A program made the position numbers and the translations under genes. Of a DNA stretch of 64,000 bases, positions 42,653 through 55,248 are shown piece by piece. The DNA is from Hymenopellis radicata. Taxonomy: Eukaryota > Basidiomycota > Agaricomycetes > Agaricales > Physalacriaceae. The number at the start of each line of letters is the position of its first letter. Within the stretch, counting starts at the first letter, position 1. Where the stretch lies: positions 62,001 through 126,000 of the forward strand of contig JADNRX010000139.1 of NCBI GenBank assembly GCA_015501595.1, read 5' to 3'. The notes under the pieces are model-generated. The model was not told the origin of the DNA. It saw only the letters and a program-made list of their open reading frames with translations, and made no database searches.

Positions 42653-43692
42653 GAGCTCTAGAGTCGCGGTCGCGTCTAGACAACCAAATGTAATTGTTCC
42701 TCACATCCGCTTTTTAAAACTTTTAGTAGTAACATCGTGACACTAGAACATGCTCTCATTGTCGGTCCACCGGGCTTCTGCTCCGCGTTTCGACATCCTA
42801 ATCCTTGTATCAGCGACAGTCAAGTACCTTGATGGCCATCAAGCACTTTGGGCCACTGCCTTGACCTACAATCATGTTTATTCTAGGACGCGAGCATGAG
42901 CTTGTGGCGTTGATGGTTGCGCAGTTGATTCCAATTTCCAGTTCCGCGACTGCTCGCTCACCCCCAATTCCAAATAGGACGCGTTCGTCGACGTGTCAAA
43001 GCCGCACTCGGATTCAATGTTCGGATGCTCTTTTCCGTTTTGGAATACCTCGGTGTTCGTGCTCGAAGGCTGCTATGTTTAGATGCAAAGGAAAGAAACG
43101 TGCCTCACCCGACACCTCCAGAGTACGCAGGCACCCGACATCACCGTTAGCCAGTCCGTCCAAAGTGCCTAGATTGATGCGGTGTGTGATGCACGCGTAC
43201 GTTTGGCACCATGTACATGCGGTCTATCCATTCCTTGTGAGAATCAAGCATCTGTTACCATCCCGAAGAATGCGCGGAGGAATTGATTGAAATAAGAAAT
43301 TGGTTCCGAGAATGTAGAAGAAATGTACCAGCTTTCTCGCGCGGGTTTGACCATGCTTACTTGCATTTAATTCTTGCTACATTGTTGTATACAGCAGCCA
43401 GATGGTGAAAAGATGGAGAGTGTAGAGTTGTGGGATCAGATAGACATCAAAATTGGAATTTGCCTCCGAATATATGACATAACTGTGATGACATATGGTT
43501 ACCCATTGCTATTTCAGCTTGTTCCCTACGACGACCATCCTCTGGTAACGCTGGCCTAACTCGCTCTCATTGTACTCCTTTCTTTCTCTCTTCCTTTCAT
43601 TTATTCTTTCTTGGCGAATCAGGGTACTAAACCATTACCTTCCGCCGAGCTGGACGATCCATCTGTCCCGACACGTTCATTGCTATCACATC
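42653..43692. other. Intergenic with unrecognised coding-like scraps
   Basis: The plus-strand phrase GRVRRRVKAALGFNVRMLFS near 42980 looks protein-like, followed by stops. No gene is supported. Confidence 0.35.
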
Positions 43693-44664
43693 ATGTCTCC
43701 TCGCCCACGAAATTTCCATGCCCTTCCCGCTGAGCGGGCTCGCCATATGAAGCGAGCGCCTCTGCCCCAGCCTATTACCATTGATGAGGACGGCTTCACC
43801 CTCACCGGTCCCATTGTTATAACAGTCACAAGGGCCGTTGATGAGAGCACGACGACATCGACTTCCAGCAGCAGCAGCAGAGTTCCTGCTACGACGACAG
43901 TATTCACCGTCAAATCTGCGTCATCCACTCAAGCCGCGTCGTCTTCCCAGCCGTCTACATTTGTGGCGGCATCCTCGTCCATCTCCGCATCCAGCGTTCC
44001 GCAGCCATCTGCCAATGCCGTTTCATCTCCCAGTGCAACCACTGCAGGTGGCATCGCACAGGACTCACAGAGTGGCAACATCCCCGACACCGGCTTGCCA
44101 GCAGGCGCCATCGTTGGCATCGTGATTGGGTGCCTTCTCCTTGTTGCTGGCGTGATTTTGTTCTTTCTCCGGAATCGCCTCATGCAGCGGCGCCGATTGC
44201 GCTCCGCGCGGTGGCTTGAGAAACCTTCCGTTACCCCCTTCTCGTTCTCGACTGCGGAAAAGCTTCCTTATTCCAACGTCTTCCTCAGCTCGAGCGGCAC
44301 AGATTCTGCGACGATGTCCCCAGGAACGCAGTTTGGGCAAGCGCAGGCCCGTGCACTTGCGGGTGGAGCTGCGTTCCCGGCAGCTCCTGGCGCGTCGTAC
44401 AACAACAACGCTTCGCTCGCGGTTCCTTCCCAAGACGGTGCTTTCGTTATGTCCACGTTTATACCCTCGCTTCCTGACGAGTTGTCCATCTCGATGGGCG
44501 AGACGGTGCGGATCTTGCAAGAGTTTGACGACGGTTGGGCATTGTGCGCGAACGGAGGAGGCGAGCGGGGAATGGTACCGTTGGAGTGTCTGAACAAGAC
44601 GGGAGGCGCTACTTCTGGCAAGCGAGAGAGTTCGTTGCATGGGGTTAGCACCACCAGGCGCTAA
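43693..44664 (+). CDS. Single-pass membrane protein with C-terminal SH3 domain
   Basis: 323 residues from the ATG at 43693 (MSPRPRNFHALPAERARH). An upstream in-frame ATG at 43570 would add 41 residues and is less likely. Layout: N-terminal region; Ser/Thr-rich, probably O-glycosylated stretch (about 50-130); one transmembrane segment AIVGIVIGCLLLVAGVILFF (about 137-157); basic RNRLMQRRRLRSARW, the usual inside marker; cytoplasmic linker; SH3 domain about 250-305 (MSTFIPSLPDELSISMGETV, EFDDGWALCANGGGERGMVP). This layout is common in fungal surface proteins linked to polarity or actin. Function inferred only from architecture. Confidence 0.8.
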   Translation: MSPRPRNFHALPAERARHMKRAPLPQPITIDEDGFTLTGPIVITVTRAVDESTTTSTSSSSSRVPATTTVFTVKSASSTQAASSSQPSTFVAASSSISASSVPQPSANAVSSPSATTAGGIAQDSQSGNIPDTGLPAGAIVGIVIGCLLLVAGVILFFLRNRLMQRRRLRSARWLEKPSVTPFSFSTAEKLPYSNVFLSSSGTDSATMSPGTQFGQAQARALAGGAAFPAAPGASYNNNASLAVPSQDGAFVMSTFIPSLPDELSISMGETVRILQEFDDGWALCANGGGERGMVPLECLNKTGGATSGKRESSLHGVSTTRR

Positions 44665-45233
44665 AGGTACGTTTCTAGCCGTCTTTCTATCCTCTACTCA
44701 TCGTCTTTCAGAGTACACTCATTTCAATCTCCTGGGCTCAAGTCATGGTCTATTTCAGTGTCAACACAGTTGCGTTCGTTCCTTACCCCTTTATCGCTAT
44801 CCATAATATCTGGTTATATACTTGGCTGGTTAGTAGCCCGGTGGGCATTATATTACTTTTATATCGTACTGCTTCGAGAGCTGCGCACCGCGCCATACCC
44901 CTGAATAGATGTACTACTTGTACCACATGTACTTCATCGTACTATCAATTCGTCGCTAAGTAATACCTGTAACATCAGAATATGCTTTAAATCAGAAAGT
45001 CTGAGATAGTTGGACTACATTCCGGAAGGAAATGGATAAGGCAATGGAATGGACGGGAAAGATTGAAAAGCGGTGATTGCCTAACCTGGAAGACTACCTA
45101 AACACGTTTTTACCTACACGTCAGTCTACAACCACCACCTCAAACAAACGTGTCCCATGAAACTGACACGTCTGACCAAGCGTTGGTATAAAATGACATG
45201 GCATTCGGATTTGGAAAGTCATAAAATTGCCCA
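44665..45233. other. Intergenic, nothing seen
   Basis: No coding frame of note; contains the upstream region of the Hsp70 pseudogene. Confidence 0.4.
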
Positions 45234-47857
<2,624 letters not shown>

Positions 47858-47997
47858 ACTGTCTGGTACAGAATAATTTTCATCAAATGTAGTAGTAGAA
47901 ACGTTAACATAGCCAGTATTGTAGTGCATACTACGATACCTCTTCATCAATCTCCTTCATTAATGTACCACTTGTAAGTAAATGAGAAACACACTCA

Positions 47998-48749
47998 TTA
48001 ATACACATATGGCACAATCCGCCAGGGTACCTTCTTGCTCCATTCCCTCCACTCATCTCCAAACTCCTTCTCCAAAAACTCATCCTCGCTCTTCAACCGC
48101 CCCAGAAGCGTAATCAACATAAGCGCCATAGCGCCATACCACACCCCAACGAAAGCCACCCCCACCACTCCTCGTACAACAACTCTCAACCACAGAAAAT
48201 ACAACGGCATCGCGCCACCGAAGCTCATAAACGCCGCGAGATACGACGGGTGGCGGACATACGCGTACGCGCCTGATGTGATAAGCCTATGGTTCTCCTG
48301 GCGCGAGATCTGGAACGTGAAATTCTGGCCGAGCGCGCGAAAGCAATGTACACGCAGACACCCGCCCAACACAGCGAGTGTGGCGCAGGCCACCTCCGTC
48401 TTTGACGGCGAGGTGCGCACTGCGGGAAGAAACGCGGGTTGTAGCATGACGTGAAACGACTCGAGAAAGGCTGTAATCCAGAGCAACAGCTGCGGAAGAA
48501 TACGATCAGTCTGGGGAGGAAGGAAACGCCGATTGAATTGCTTACTTTGAAATACGTGGATGGGCCGCCTGGTGCAAGGATACGTCTCAGGACGACCTCG
48601 CTCGTTCGAACAGAGCCTCTATTCTGCGGAATGAACTGCTCCTTCTCTGGCGGCGGCTTATTGGGCGGCGTCAATCCGAACTGTATTGACAGCGCGGGCG
48701 CGATAACGCATGCTATCTTGCAGAACATCGCCGGAGAGAGGTTAGCCAT
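47998..48749 (-). CDS. ste14: Protein-S-isoprenylcysteine O-methyltransferase (ICMT/Ste14)
   Basis: Two exons. Exon 1 (start 48749, MANLSPAMFCKIACVIAPAL) ends PGGPSTYFK near 48546; exon 2 starts with LLLWITAFLESFHVML. The C-terminal half has the ICMT signature: RQENHRLITSGAYAYVRHPS followed by YLAAFMSFGGA, several membrane segments, and KEFGDEWREWSKKVPWRIVP. The enzyme methylates the farnesylated or geranylgeranylated C-terminal cysteine of CaaX proteins such as Ras and mating pheromone at the ER. About 230 residues, close to the family norm. It is convergent with the Hsp70 pseudogene. Confidence 0.88.
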
Positions 48750-49050
48750 GGCAGTTGACGACAGAGTGAAAGCATACCTGTCTCCTTATAAATGGTTCCC
48801 GTCCACAGTCAGTAACACACAAATAGCCGCATTCCGTTGATGGGGGGGGACTCCAAATCGCCGAAACAATGCTGTCGCCGTGAGGAAAAAACACATATCA
48901 CGGCTCGGTTAGGTATAGCACATTAACGCAATGCGCCACTAGCGCGACTAGCGTCCCCACTAACGCACGGAGTAATCTCCGGCATATCCGGTGTCGCCTT
49001 AAGTGCCGGCTCTAGGAACTAGAGCAATATGAACTTGGCACGCTGTACAA

Positions 49051-51069
49051 TTATACGAGACAATACAAAATGACAGTAAACGCACTAATCAACACAAGAA
49101 TAGGACGCATGTCAGCGCTCATGGCGCCATCATTATCTTGATCTAAAGCACTTGTCGCGCTAGTGGTAGATATCCGGCCATCAAGCGTAACGTTAACGGT
49201 ACCCACTTCCTCTAGATATTGCATAAACGCCACATCCTGAGAGTCAAGCGTAGCGAAGCCTGTTTGCGCCGGCCAGAAGTTATCTCCTCCAGTGGCAACA
49301 AAGTCCCTGCAAGATCACACTATCAATACCCTCCTGCGGTGATCAAGGGAAAAACGGAACATACCATGTGACGATAGTATACTCCTTGGTAGTCGCGTCT
49401 GTCACAGTGTCGTTCGCGATATTGAGACTGATCATGCGCGAGCCGACAGCGTTGTCGGGGTTATACGTGAACCGGATAGTCGACGAGACTTGCACGAATG
49501 AGGTGACTTCCTCGTTGTTCCACTGGTTAACGCCAGATACGATACCCTCCAGGATCTTCCACACCTCGGCACCGGTGAATTCAACATCGACAACAGCGTT
49601 CCCGAAGGGGAACGCAGTAAGCACTTCGCCGACGGTGATCTCCCCCGCATCAATAGTGGCGCGGATGCCTGTGCGGCAACGTCAAGTCACTTTCAATGTA
49701 GAGCATCAAATGATGTTTACCTCCTGCATTGAGAATACAGCCATCAGCACCCTCGGTGAGGTTTAGCCGGTACGCCAATGTCGCGTCAGCGATGAGATCT
49801 CCGAGAGTGCATTCCTGCGCTTGACAGGTCGTCTGGTCGAGGACTCCAACAGACGTAGCAAGAACCTCAGCAGCGTATTCCTCGAACGGAACGCGCCACT
49901 CTTCAATCGCGGCCTGCAGTTCAGAGTCCTGCGCAGTGGTGTTGTCCAAGTGAATAGGCGCTCCCACGAATTCGGTAACCTTGCCCTCCGCATCGAAGAT
50001 GATATCCATGAACCCAAGGTATTCACCCCATTTATATCTAGAAGACCGTTAACCGGTGGGGTCATATGGTGACCAAGAGAAACGCACGAAGTGACAACAA
50101 ATACGTCCTCGCCGTCCAAGTTCTGCTTGATGGTGGGATAAGCGCCTGCCGCACCCTCCATGTCTCCCAACAGTGTATGACTATGTCCCCCAATAATCAT
50201 GTAGATCCCCGTCGTCTTCTGCGCCATCTCCATATCGAGCTCATACCCGATATGCGTCATCGCTATGACCCGCGTCACATTCGTAGTCGCGTAGATCTCA
50301 TTGACCGTAGCCTGCGCGACCTCAATGGGATCGAGGAAATGTGTCCCCGCACCGGGCTTGGAAATGGAGGGAATGGTAGAGGTGGTGACGGCGATGACGG
50401 CAAGGTTGTGCTGCTCAAAGATGTGGTACGGGACGATGGTGGCGTTGAGCGCGGTATTATTGGTATTGATGTTGGCGCAAACAGTGGGGAAGGTGAGGTT
50501 GGTCAGGAACTCAGCGAGATAGTCGTCGCCTCGGTCGAATTCGTGGTTGCCGGGAACGAACGCGTCGAACCCGAGTTGGTTGATGGTTTCACTGATTTTC
50601 TCTCCGCCGTAGTAGGTAAAGAACAAAGTTCCCTGGCAGGAATGATGAGGATCTTTCATCGAGAGAAGAATTCGGCCGTACTTGGAACTCGTCACCGAGG
50701 TTGAGGAAGAGGGAGTTTTCTTGGTTAGGTCGTAAATCATCGACCATGTCTTTTACTCTAGTCAAGGCGTTAGGTTACGACCCATGGCTAAGGAGCAAGG
50801 ACTGACCGGGCATAGCCGCCATAACATCCCTTGGTCGCATCCGTGCAATCTGTACCGGTAGACCTAAACTCGTCGAGATGGGCATGGACATCATTGATAT
50901 GAAAAATGGTGATGTTGTAGCCGGCCTCAGTACTCTGGCGCTTGTCCAAATTTCCATGGCTCGACACCAGCCTATCCAGCCTTTCCTCGACGATGGAGGG
51001 CTTGGCACCGACCAAACCTACGAGGGCCGTAATCGCAGAGAGAACGGCGAGCTTCATGCTTGGATGCAT
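49051..51069 (-). CDS. Secreted GPI-type 5'-nucleotidase/UshA-family metallophosphatase
   Basis: Start chosen at 51069 (MHPSMKLAVLSAITALVGLV), which gives a signal peptide ending near GAKP. Metallophosphatase motifs follow in order: ITIFHINDVHAHLDEF (D-x-H), LNLGDE, FVPGNHEFDRGDDYLAEFL (GNHEFD), VIAMTHIGYELDMEMA and MIIGGHSHTLLGDMEG (GHSH). The C-terminal substrate domain has QECTLGDLIADATLAYRLN, GCILNAGG, FPFGNAVVDVEFTGAEVWKI and DNFWPA. The last 20 residues (ADMRPILVLISAFTVILYCL) are hydrophobic, as in GPI-anchor signals. Several short introns, for example around 49660-49720 and 50640-50780. Likely releases phosphate and nucleosides from extracellular nucleotides. Confidence 0.88.
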
Positions 51070-51460
51070 GGCCGGTGCCTTTCGCATTAAATACTGGCGC
51101 TGGATATCAGAGAGATGCACACGTTCATACGGTCATAGTAGCACGCACCCACAAGGAAGCTGCGATCCATCAGGCTTGGCTATGGCTTGGCGCGTTTCGT
51201 GCGCCCTGTAAATCCAGGTAAATCAAACGAATTCAAGGCAGGCATCGATATCGGACGGAGGCATAATGATACGATGGAGGGTGGTGGAGGGATTCAAGAG
51301 GACATGTTTGGTCATGGAAGTCTGAAGTGAAGTCGAAGTTCCGCCGCATCACGCTTGGACGGCAGCTCGGACATAACGGTGTTTGTTTTCTGTTTGTTCA
51401 GATGTTTACTTGCACGTTCAAGATCATTTGTACTGACATTCATACTGGAGTCATATATAT

Positions 51461-52588
51461 TCAAGAGCAATGTACTTCCCCATCATCGTGAGTGTCTATT
51501 GAACATTGTGAGCATGCCAATCTGATAAACTGGCGCGTAAATTGAACGTACGGCAAGACTCTTCGGCGGTGGTAGTCGCAATAGCAGTAGTAGATTCACT
51601 AACAGGTGCAGCAGAGGTAGTAGTCGGGCCCTCCTCCGTCTCCGAAGCCTTACCAGAACATCCATCTCCTGGATTTCCGACGACGCGTCCATAAACGTCG
51701 GAAGCAAAGTACTATCCAGAGAGTCAGATGAAGACAAGTTCTTTGATAATGTACGCACCTGCAACGTGTGTGTATTGAAAGGCGCATTAGTCGGCGAGTC
51801 GGCCGCGAGTTGTAAGCATTCCGAGTACGTGTCTGCGTAATGAGTGACCATTTCGTTACCAATCGTCGGAACATGATAGAGGCGATGACTATAAACCTGA
51901 GTAGTTGACATCCCAAGGCAGGAAATACACACATCAAATCCGTAGCGAAGTAGTACGATGGGCTGTACTCCGCGACGTTATATCCCATAGCGCAGAACTT
52001 CTCCAGAGGGAGGCGTTCCTGGAAAGAAAGAGGACAAATTACAGTCTCGAGCGTGGCATTTTCACCACGCCAGTGCCCAAACCATCCATCTTGATGGCAG
52101 CTGGTTTTGAGTGAACAATTGGCCTCCTAAATGAGTACAGGTAAAGCTTACTTTTCATCGATATCATCACAACGTAGAAGAACGCCGGTTTTATCGCCAC
52201 TCGTGAGTGCTTGAAATGCCTAGACACGCATTGAGCAAAGAGAGACAAGAGTCTCGTCAAGATCTCACCCCGATAACAGCAAAGGGTTCTGCATTGCCGA
52301 AATACTTTTGATAGACCTCGTCCGTGTACCCATTTTGAAGTACATCTAAATCAACAGTTAATCGTGTAAAGGACCGGAGAGACGAGGCGTACAATCGATG
52401 GCAACTGACGTGATTTCGTACGTCTCAGCGAGCGCCTTCGTGAGCTGGCGGCGCTCAGTCGCGTTACACGAGCTGTGAATTGTGATGGTCGACAACGTAT
52501 CGGTCAATTCCCGCGATTCCAGTCCAATGATAGGACTAGCGAAAGCGCTGGACGCGAGAAAACCGAGCAAGAGGGTCGTAGAGAACAT
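51461..52588 (-). CDS. pra1: Pra1/Aspf2-type secreted zinc-binding protein (zincophore)
   Basis: Seven exons. Exon 1: signal peptide MFSTTLLLGFLASSAFA, then SSCNATERRQLTKALAETY. Exon 2: NGYTDEVYQKYFGNAEPFAV. Exon 3: ALTSGDKTGVLLRCDDIDEK. Exon 4: NCSLKT, CHQDGWFGHWRGENATLETV, LEKFCAMGYNVAEYSPSYYF. Exon 5: HRLYHVPTIGNEMVTHYADT, whose HxxxH and downstream His/Asp match the zinc site of the family. Exon 6 ends in a Ser/Thr-rich stretch. A tiny last exon after an acceptor near 51494 gives CHTHDDGEVHCS and the stop, the conserved Cys/His tail of zincophores. Family members capture zinc outside the cell and return it to a ZIP transporter. The gene is divergent from such a transporter. Confidence 0.88.
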
Positions 52589-53329
52589 CAGGATTGTGCT
52601 AGAGTCGTGACTGAATATCTCGTTTTCGTTCTACGCATTAAATAGCATGTAGAGCTCGAAAAGCCAAGCATCTGGGCACCGGGAGGGTATGGGCGGACGC
52701 GGTCGCGTCGATGACGGATGTAGCGCCAAGAAGGGCGAAACTGAGAGGGTACTATTGGATGGCGTATCAGTCGTCCAATTTGTACATTGCGTGGCTTCTA
52801 GTAAGCGAATACGATCCGTCCGACGTGGAGTGGAAGTTAAAGATCTTGTAGTCCAACCTGTGATGCGCAGGTCAATGAAGGTTTCAATATAATATTGAAT
52901 CGAGGAGGGTGTTAAAAAGGTGTTTGGTTCATGTCCTGAGTCCGATCACTGTCCGAGTTAGGACGTGATCAGGCATCGATCGAGAGTCCAAAAGGAGGAA
53001 CCGGCACTGTTCCGGCAGTGCCGAGCCAATAGCAGAACGCCCTTTTCAACTTTCTTGACTTGTCACTCTCATGTTTATGCTGATATTCCTCAATGCCGCA
53101 CAGTGAGGTCGTTAGCTGAATTCATCGCGAAATGCTCACTTTTCTTACAGTTTTCCTGCGCATTCTTGTTACCTCAACATGACTGTTCCTCTCGTGCACA
53201 TGGGCTAGAAGCCAAGAGGAGGTAGACACCGTTTACATCGCGTCCACGCGACGCGACCTGAACGGTACTCACTTCTATATATCACTTTAAGTACAATGGC
53301 CAATCTTCGGTTCGGTTTGGGTTATCATC
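52589..53329. promoter_or_regulatory. Shared divergent promoter of the zincophore and ZIP transporter genes
   Basis: 741 bp between the two ATGs, no convincing gene inside. Co-regulation by zinc limitation is expected from other fungi. I see isolated aaggt words (near 52878 and 52917) but no full palindromic yeast-type zinc-response element, so the binding site in this lineage is not identified. Confidence 0.55.
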
Positions 53330-55113
53330 ATGCAACCATGCCTCCTCCACGCTGTCTGGCTCTCGCACTTGCTTGTCGGCGCCAGCGCTCACCACGATGT
53401 TCGACAAGCAGCCCTTGTAACAACGACGGCGGCGGAGACGAGCACGATCACCTCGCTGGCAAGTTCACCATCGATTGACCCGAGCCAAACGAATTCAGGC
53501 TCATGTGTGAGTTTAGCATTCATTGCAAAAGGCTCTTCTCTTAAACTTATTACAGTCCCTTCATGACGATCACTGGCATTGTTCGGGAAGCGCCACGACA
53601 ACGTTCAACTCAGCTGTGTTCGTCTCTTTTAGAATTACTTGGTCTTCCCTACTAACCAAATTGTAGAGAAGCTTCGTACTCCTCCGTTCGTGGCCCCGAG
53701 CCGACTGGTCAAGGTGAATGCACGCCACACGAGGATCATTGGGATTGCAAAGGGGTTGACGGAGAAAGCGATGCTGTTGTCTCCGATTCCGGAGGGGAAG
53801 GTTGTGTCCAGCATGGGACACATTTCCACTGTCCCGCCGGCGTAACGCCTACCTGCGATGGTGTTGAGCTTGGAACGTATTCCATGGTGATTCATTTCAC
53901 TACACGCAGTTCTTGGTATTCACAATTGCTTCACTAGGGTCTTCACATCGCCGCTCTATTCGTCCTACTGATCTCCTCTGGTCTGGGCGTATTCGCGCCA
54001 GTGGTATTCGGAGGGCTGAAGCAGAGACCTTGGCTCTCCACGACGTTGTTCATCTTAAAGCATTTCGGAACCGGGATTATTATATCCACTGCGTGAGTCC
54101 GCTACCCATTAGTAAGTATCTAAACTCACGCTCGAATATCGCTAGGTTCATCCATCTCCTTATGCATGCATTTGTCATGTTCGCGAACGAATGCTTGGGC
54201 GAACTAGGCTACGAGGCCGTCGCTCCCGCCATTGCGATGGGTTCGCTCTTCGTCTTTTTCCTAGTCGATTTCTTTGCTGGACGTTGGGTACGTAACATTA
54301 ATTCGAACGCAACAATGAATGACTTCATGCCATTTAGATGATTCACAAGCACCAGAAGGTTGACGATGAGAATTCGCTGCCTGCTGAGAACAAGAACCAG
54401 AACGCGTTCACTGAACACGCCCATGTCCACGGCGTTGGCGGCCTGACTTTGGACGGAAGCAGCAAGCAGGCGCACTGGGATGTTCAGCTCCTAGAGGCTG
54501 GCGTCGCCTTCCATTCTATCATGATTGGTGTTTCCTTGGGTGCCCAGGCTGAATCAGGATTCATATCCACGTTCTGTGGTACGTCTTTTAGTACTCAAGC
54601 TTCTCGCTTTGTGCCTTGACCTAAATATATTTTTCCAGCTATAATCTTCCATCAACTGTTTGAAGGCCTTGGACTCGGTTCCCGGATCGCTACACTCTCA
54701 TGGCCCGAAGGAGGGAAATGGCGGAAGTGGGGCATGTGCTTGGCGTACACCTTCGTAACGCCAGTCGGTATAGCCATCGTACGTATTCATTCGCGTTTTC
54801 ATTTGGCTTCTATCTGATAACGTGTCTTCAGGGAATTGGTGTCCATGAGTCATTCAATATAAATGGCCGGGCAGCATTAATTTCAATTGGAGTTCTGGAT
54901 TCGATTGCTGCTGGTATATTGTTGTATGCTGGGGTGTAAGTATGCGTCTTCCTCGGTAATTCGTTGGGTTAACGTGCCTGTAGGTGTCAACTTCTCATGT
55001 CAGACTGGATAAATGGAGAGATGCTCCTTGTCAAGAGATCAAAGGCAGCTTTGGGTTTAGTGTCGTTATTCCTTGGAGTTTTTGCCATGTCACTTATCGG
55101 AAAATGGGCCTAA
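53330..55113 (+). CDS. zrt1: ZIP-family plasma-membrane zinc transporter with Cys/His-rich ectodomain
   Basis: Start at 53330 gives MQPCLLHAVWLSHLLVGASA, a signal peptide. The ectodomain, assembled over three exons, holds three C-x2-H-x2-H-x2-C motifs: CSLHDDHWHC (first Cys in exon 1), CTPHEDHWDC and CVQHGTHFHC, then CDGVELGTYSM. The transporter core follows: LHIAALFVLLISSGLGVFAP, LKHFGTGIIISTAFIHLLMH (TM IV histidine motif), NECLGELGYEAVAPAIAMGS, a cytosolic loop with EHAHVHGVGG, LLEAGVAFHSIMIGVSLGAQ (TM IV/V H-S-x2-I-G), IIFHQLFEGLGLGSRIA (HQ-x2-EG) and a closing GVFAMSLIGKWA. Imports zinc into the cytosol. Adjacent and divergent to the zincophore gene. Confidence 0.92.
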
Positions 55114-55248
55114 CGTTATGATGACACGACTTCAAAAGTAACGACTTACAAACAGAAGAGCTGTCCATCGACGACGCGCCTCCCACACTAATCCCGACAG
55201 CTCTTCTTTTTAAATTCCACACGCGTCGTAGGCGACACGTACTCTCGT

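Noticed and set aside
52878..52922. Zinc-response element in the shared zinc promoter
   Set aside because: Only isolated aaggt words; no ACCTT-AAGGT palindrome is present, so a specific site cannot be supported.
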